From contig CAYZKY010000008.1 in the NCBI GenBank assembly GCA_964478815.1, positions 1 to 64,000 of the forward strand: a DNA stretch of 64,000 nt, in the 5' to 3' direction. The DNA comes from DASVNK01 sp964478815. Its GTDB lineage: Bacteria > Verrucomicrobiota > Verrucomicrobiia > Limisphaerales > SXQI01. Numbering within the stretch: the stretch's first letter is position 1; every line of letters starts with the position of its first letter. Below, piece by piece: positions 60,425 to 64,000 of the stretch. Under the pieces are notes generated by a model, which worked only from the letters and a program-made list of their open reading frames with translations, was not told where the DNA came from and searched no databases. The position numbers and the translations under genes were made by a program.

Positions 60425-63400
60425 TCACGGATTTGGAGGAGCGTAGCGCCAGCCGCTCAACCTGCCTTTGTCATCGTAGTCCAGTATCAAGCGGGACACC
60501 GCCCCAACCGTAACCTGCGAAAGCCGGTTCGTTGGATCGTACTGGTAGCCGAGATTAAGCTGATTTGGTGTGGTAATTTCTTTTGGGAGGCCGGCTTGCT
60601 TTCCCTCGTTGTAATAGGCGAAGGAATACTGGCCGCCATCAAACTGGATCACTCTTTGAAGCAGACCTGCTTTCCAGTCAGCGGATGCCGTTGCACCCTG
60701 CTTTTGTATTTCTAATTTTTCCAAAACCCCTGTGCTGTCATACGCGTAACGCTGCTTACCCCAGGACGACTCGATGTCCTGAACGCGCCTGAACTTGTCG
60801 CGGCTGACTTGAAACCCATAATCCTTGCCATCTCGTTTGCTGACCATTGCTGTTAACTCGCCTGCCTCGTCGAAGTCCATTAACACCTGCAACCCACGAT
60901 GGTCGGTGATTTGGCGCGGGCGGCCAGCAGGATCCAACTTCGTTTGTTGAAAATGCGTAAACTGCCCCTGCTCTCCCGGTGGTGCGAGAAGGACAGCCGC
61001 AACAAGGTCGTCTTTATCGTATTCAGGATGGGCTGCACATGTCTCGTTCGCGGCCAGCCGCAGGCGTCCATCGGGAAGCCATTCCTGGCGCAGGAGGGTG
61101 CGACCGTTCTCAGCGACAGCGGTCAATCGGCCTGCTGTGTCAAACTCACCGACGACTTTATGCTTGCCATCAAGCTCCACCGTGCGTTGGCGCTGATCCG
61201 GCGATTCGACGAAGCGGATAGTCCTGCCATCCGCCTGCGCAAAGACTATTGTTGATCCACCGATGTTTGGGTAACTCCAGGACGCCTTAGTACCATCAGC
61301 GTATTTAGCCTCGACAGGCCGCAAAGACATATCGTAGCGCACGAAATCTGTTTTCGCGCTGTTTCCGCGTTCGGTCACGGTTATGGTGCTTCCGCCATCG
61401 TTCGTTGTGACACGATATTCATTCGTGGCTTCGTTTGCGCCCACTTCGGCGAGTAATTGCCCGCGCGCGTTGTATTCGAAGCGCCGCACAACCATTTCCT
61501 CGGCCTTCTTGCCGTCTTTTTCTGGTTCACGATACGTGATAGCGACTAATCGCGGGCCATCGTATTGATAGCTAGTCCGGCCCTGGCTGGATCGCACTGC
61601 AATCAACATACCGGAGGCGTCGTATTCGTAGCTTGTGGTGGTCCTATTCTTATCGTTGACGGGTTCACCGCTCTCTCGCTGGCCTTTCGCCTCGCGCAGG
61701 CGTCCGGCTGCGTCGTAAATTAGTTCGATGGATGCCACAAGCCGCAGGCCTTGTGTTCCTACAATTCGTTTTACACTCCCATCCGCATTCCGCTCATACA
61801 CGGTTCGAAAGCCATTCCGCTCGGTGGCAACCAGAACCCCGCTCGAATTTGTGCTGAAGTGCCATGCAGTTCCATCCTTACGAATTAGCTTGTGAGTGGG
61901 TATTGTCCAGAAGTCTGGCTTTGCATCCGCCATTGCCAGAAATTCTCCCGAGTTATCCGGAACTCGCAGTTGGCTGCCGTTCAATTCAAGCACTGCGGCT
62001 ACGCGGCTGAACCGCGCATACACAGTGTTAAGAGGCGTGAGTACCTCGAAGTCAGTTCGATTTGTAACTCGCCCTTGCGCGTCCCGGTACACCGGAACCT
62101 GGGCTTGCCCTAGTCGCGGCAAATCCGATGCCCAACATTTCCCCCACGGCCCGGTTGGGTTGAAGAAGGAGTTGTAGCTGCGTATCAACTGGATTCCTTC
62201 ACCTCCTTCAATGGGCACCACCAAATCCACTTCGTCCAGCCTACACGGCCCCAGCGCGCGAGTGTCGGTACCCGGCAAGGCGAGTGCCTGATGCGCCGCC
62301 CCGTTGTGTGTGAACGTCTTTACTCGCAGCGGTTCTGCCGCAGCCATCTCCTTGCGCACCACTTCAACGAGGGACACTGAACGATCGAAGGTCTCCCTTC
62401 CGGCAGCCTGCTGTTCCGGCGGCAACTTGCCCAAATCCGATGCGCGAGTGAATGTCCTTACATCAGAATCGGCCGGCGACAAGTTGACGCCCCCGTAAAT
62501 GCTCGCCGTCATGCGTCCGTTACTGCGAGGATTGGTAAGGGATGGAGTGGTTTTCTCGAAGGGCACAACTTTGATCTCATAGTCGCGCATCCAAAACGGC
62601 ATGGGCACACCTTGGTCTCGCAATTTTTCCGCAATCGCGGTGAGGAGGGCCATCCGCCGCAGTTCGGTAAACACGGGCACGGGCTGGGTAATCCCGGACT
62701 CTCGGGGCGGTGTCAGGAACTGCTCCTGTGCGATCGTGTCATAGTTGGTCGTAAACCAGTTTGTGAATACAACCGCGCCGGGAGACGGCTTCCGCACCGG
62801 ATCGTCCACAAGTTTTCCGTTCTGCCACTTCATTGGCTGGGTACGAAGCTTGAGTGGCACATCAACGAGCGTTAATTCGCTGCGAACTCCTCCAAATCTC
62901 CTGGCTTCAGAGGATACGATCCAGAAGCGTTCCCAGTCGTCCCCCTTCTGAACGCTACTGCCTTGTCCGTTGCCAAAGTAGATTGCGTCAAGCACCTCTG
63001 GGTAGCGAGGAATAGCACTGTTCACATCGAGTTTCGTGATGTTGTCCTTGCCAAGATTGTATCCTTTCATCAAGCGATCTGCATGATACAAAATCCAACC
63101 AACGTAAGTTGCATCTGTTGCTTTGCTGTGTTCGATGACCATAAACGGTCCGCGCGGATTTTGCGGGTTGGGATCAATCGTTACCGTCGGGCCTTCGCCA
63201 TTGAGATAGACCGAGCGAAATATCGTGACGACATCGTCGAGGCGTAGCGGAGGCATCTTGATTAGACCGCTGGATTTGCCAAGCAAAACAAGATTATTGT
63301 TGGAATCAAATGCCACACCGTCAAGCAATCCAATGTCAGACAACGATTGGCCCGCACCGCCGAGGTAAACACCGCCGACTGGGGAAGGGGTTATGGTAGA

Positions 63401-64000
63401 GCCACCGCCGCCACCGCCATCGTAGTCGCCGCCGCCCCCCGGAGGAGGTGGTGGTGGGCCGCCGGGTGGGCCGCTTGCACTTGACGGGCGTCCTTTGGCT
63501 CTGGGATCCCTGTCCTCGTATTCGTCGGCTATGTCTAAATCGAACCTTCGCTTTGTGGATGCAATTCGTTTTGCTTGCGGATTGGAGTTGCGAGCCCAAG
63601 CAGGCAGAATTACGTCCGCGAGGGCATTGTTAGGATTGTACAGAGCCTTAAGCCACTTGATCGCATTGCGATCCGGTATCGGGTACATGTAACCAAGCTC
63701 GGGCATTCCTTTCTTTCCGCTAAGCCATCCGAACGCGTTCCAAAACGTTTTACCCGGCCCGTATAGTCTGTCTGCAGAGATTCCCGATGTGATTTCCGCG
63801 TGGCCCAAGGTCGTAGCCCAGTCCAAATTAACTGAACCGAAGGCGGTGGGTATAATTCTGTTAATGATTTTATCAAATTTAGCACCTTGATAATTATAAC
63901 CACCGATCCCAAGCACCGCGTAGCCCGCGTGCTCGGCAAGAAATCTTTCTACGGCTAGTCGGCGAATCTCACTGCGGTCCTGCGCGTTCAGCGATTGTTT
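60425..64000 (-). CDS. YD-repeat (RHS-related) protein, 5' end outside the window
   Basis: The open frame continues without a stop to the right edge, so the N-terminus is missing; at least 1190 residues are present. A Pro/Gly-rich low-complexity linker (SGPPGGPPPPPPGGGGDY) lies about 150 residues into the visible part. A DUF6531-like entry to the RHS core follows (DLVVPIEGGEGIQLIRSYNSFFNPTGPWGKCW), then YD repeats (LIYDAAGRLREAKGQ, YEYDASGMLIAV, RFEYNARGQLLAE). The protein stops soon after LDYDDKGRLSGWRY, with no RYY core end and no toxin domain. It is therefore a wall-type YD protein or a truncated RHS. It lies 111 bp from the IS66-like end. Confidence 0.85.
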   Translation of the reverse strand, partial: KQSLNAQDRSEIRRLAVERFLAEHAGYAVLGIGGYNYQGAKFDKIINRIIPTAFGSVNLDWATTLGHAEITSGISADRLYGPGKTFWNAFGWLSGKKGMPELGYMYPIPDRNAIKWLKALYNPNNALADVILPAWARNSNPQAKRIASTKRRFDLDIADEYEDRDPRAKGRPSSASGPPGGPPPPPPGGGGDYDGGGGGGSTITPSPVGGVYLGGAGQSLSDIGLLDGVAFDSNNNLVLLGKSSGLIKMPPLRLDDVVTIFRSVYLNGEGPTVTIDPNPQNPRGPFMVIEHSKATDATYVGWILYHADRLMKGYNLGKDNITKLDVNSAIPRYPEVLDAIYFGNGQGSSVQKGDDWERFWIVSSEARRFGGVRSELTLVDVPLKLRTQPMKWQNGKLVDDPVRKPSPGAVVFTNWFTTNYDTIAQEQFLTPPRESGITQPVPVFTELRRMALLTAIAEKLRDQGVPMPFWMRDYEIKVVPFEKTTPSLTNPRSNGRMTASIYGGVNLSPADSDVRTFTRASDLGKLPPEQQAAGRETFDRSVSLVEVVRKEMAAAEPLRVKTFTHNGAAHQALALPGTDTRALGPCRLDEVDLVVPIEGGEGIQLIRSYNSFFNPTGPWGKCWASDLPRLGQAQVPVYRDAQGRVTNRTDFEVLTPLNTVYARFSRVAAVLELNGSQLRVPDNSGEFLAMADAKPDFWTIPTHKLIRKDGTAWHFSTNSSGVLVATERNGFRTVYERNADGSVKRIVGTQGLRLVASIELIYDAAGRLREAKGQRESGEPVNDKNRTTTSYEYDASGMLIAVRSSQGRTSYQYDGPRLVAITYREPEKDGKKAEEMVVRRFEYNARGQLLAEVGANEATNEYRVTTNDGGSTITVTERGNSAKTDFVRYDMSLRPVEAKYADGTKASWSYPNIGGSTIVFAQADGRTIRFVESPDQRQRTVELDGKHKVVGEFDTAGRLTAVAENGRTLLRQEWLPDGRLRLAANETCAAHPEYDKDDLVAAVLLAPPGEQGQFTHFQQTKLDPAGRPRQITDHRGLQVLMDFDEAGELTAMVSKRDGKDYGFQVSRDKFRRVQDIESSWGKQRYAYDSTGVLEKLEIQKQGATASADWKAGLLQRVIQFDGGQYSFAYYNEGKQAGLPKEITTPNQLNLGYQYDPTNRLSQVTVGAVSRLILDYDDKGRLSGWRYAPPNP

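Overview
The window looks like a mosaic accessory region from a moderately high-GC member of the PVC group, most likely a Verrucomicrobiota. That reading is an inference from gene style: an ECF sigma factor paired with a kinase-WD40 protein, giant secreted YD/RHS proteins, and proteins built of repeated helix-turn-helix units. No rRNA or tRNA gene was seen.

Layout. 45-10729 holds a complete type I-G (formerly I-U) CRISPR-Cas locus: an array of 22 perfect repeats plus one degenerate repeat, a leader, and a leftward operon cas3-csb3-csb1-csb2-DUF6429-cas4/cas1-cas2. 11195-16240 is a giant methyltransferase-helicase of the DarB type, divergent from a very acidic small protein; between them lies a perfect 25-bp inverted repeat. 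18177-19463 is a cytosine-5 methyltransferase with a SymE/AbrB-like N-terminus. 20558-21694 encodes a protein with five helix-turn-helix-like repeats. 22156-33129 is a secretion/toxin cluster: a multidomain secreted protein, a 2086-residue RHS protein with a C-terminal HH-type toxin candidate, a DUF4375 immunity candidate and a small secreted EF-hand protein. It is followed by a terminator and a 0.4-kb duplicated RHS core remnant. 33851-36027 carries a tyrosine recombinase with att-like sites, a Phd/VapC pair and an antitoxin remnant. 36109-43201 holds a Ser/Thr kinase-WD40 protein, its ECF sigma factor and a secreted protein.

43825-52792 is a plasmid backbone: coupling protein, MobF relaxase-helicase, a second Phd/VapC pair, ParA with a small partner, a 1.3-kb non-coding segment with centromere-like repeats and iterons, and a RepA initiator. 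No mating-pore genes are present, so the element looks mobilizable rather than self-transmissible. It could be a megaplasmid or an integrated plasmid. 52852-56006 has a phage-type adenine methyltransferase, a decayed second methyltransferase, a small DNA-binding protein and a sigma factor. 56100-60247 contains two insertion sequences with clear ends and target duplications (IS1182-like and IS66). A YD-repeat protein runs off the right edge.

How the parts fit. Defence (CRISPR I-G), counter-defence or self-marking (DarB-like protein, acidic protein, three methyltransferases), addiction (two Phd/VapC pairs), interbacterial antagonism (RHS plus immunity) and replication/mobilization genes are co-located, as expected for a large mobile replicon. 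The least explained features are the DUF6429 gene inside the CRISPR operon, the SymE-Dcm fusion, and the ParA locus that lacks a recognisable ParB but has its own repeat region.
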